Notes under the pieces: model-generated
What the model saw: the letters and a program-made list of their open reading frames with translations, nothing else
Databases searched by the model: none
What the model was told of the DNA's origin: nothing
Position numbers and translations under genes: made by a program
NCBI GenBank assembly: GCA_947628665.1
Contig: CANRAU010000011.1
Coordinates: 1 to 64,000, forward strand
Direction of reading: 5' to 3'
Length of the DNA: 64,000 nucleotides
Origin: an uncultured Clostridia bacterium
Lineage (GTDB): Bacteria; Bacillota; Clostridia; Oscillospirales; Acutalibacteraceae
Shown here: positions 63,892-64,000 of the stretch, in pieces
How positions within the stretch are numbered: position 1 is the first letter of the stretch
How the letters are laid out: every line of letters starts with the position of its first letter

Positions 63892-64000
63892 AAATTATTT
63901 TACACTCCATTGGATAAATATGCACCCCAGCCGTGGCTCAGATACTCCGAAAACACAAAAGGGAATTGGGAGAAATTTTAAAATCATACCGCGTTCCCTC

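Overview
The window looks like the chromosome of an anaerobic, spore-forming gut-type Clostridia (Firmicutes), probably Oscillospiraceae-like or Christensenella-like. The clues are a moderate-to-high GC content by eye, AGGAGG-type ribosome binding sites with several GTG/TTG starts, RNase J with a GdpP-rplI-dnaB block, a YunB sporulation protein, ThyX instead of ThyA, clostridial mobile debris (TnpV), and carbohydrate genes (permuted GH3, GH43-like, GH2 beta-galactosidase, MelB-type symporter). No rRNA, tRNA, CRISPR array or prophage was seen. Most genes lie on the minus strand.

Layout. 0.1-3.8 kb: a three-gene bacteriocin-export-like ABC cassette with its own promoter, candidate operator and terminator. 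3.9-9.6 kb: a permuted GH3 beta-glucosidase, a membrane-anchored GH43-like protein and a polytopic glycosyltransferase-like protein. 9.7-11.5 kb: a CotS/APH-like kinase and YunB. 11.6-14.5 kb: ilvC and ilvB, read from a promoter just upstream of ilvB. 14.5-24.5 kb: one tight seven-gene transcription unit, rnjA-gdpP-rplI-dnaB-tilS-hpt-ftsH, joining RNA decay, c-di-AMP turnover, replication, tRNA-Ile lysidine, purine salvage and membrane proteolysis. 24.5-26.8 kb: a sugar nucleotidyltransferase fused to a phosphomannomutase-like half that has lost its catalytic motifs. 27-28 kb: a low-complexity lipoprotein and a multi-hairpin intergenic repeat bounded by two near-identical hairpins.

28.0-39.7 kb: twelve co-directional genes below the tmk promoter (tmk, DUF2156, GNAT, DJ-1, 5-FTHF cyclo-ligase, mltG, U32/trhP-like, acyltransferase-like, PBP transpeptidase, HAD phosphatase, hisH, hisF). 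tmk is divergent from a double-domain thyX, so both steps of dTMP/dTDP supply share one regulatory region with a perfect 15-bp inverted repeat. 41-46 kb: a small HEYGH membrane protein, a MelB-family symporter divergent from the CCA-adding enzyme, and a small membrane protein. 45.7-57.9 kb: rpoB-rpoC, then rpsL-rpsG-fusA and tuf, with separate promoter-like sites before rpoB, rpsL and tuf. 58-62.4 kb: a DUF815 AAA ATPase and a GH2 beta-galactosidase. 62.4-64 kb: mobile-element territory with tnpV and an AT-rich M24-like gene.

The most unusual observation is that a 66-bp segment of the hairpin-rich intergenic repeat at 27.8 kb recurs, reverse-complemented and 63/66 identical, inside tnpV, where it is read in frame as extra protein sequence. 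This resembles the protein-coding palindromic elements known from Rickettsia. Other items of interest are the tandem ThyX, the degenerate mutase domain, palindromes lying on several promoters, and an ABC cassette with no recognisable cargo peptide.
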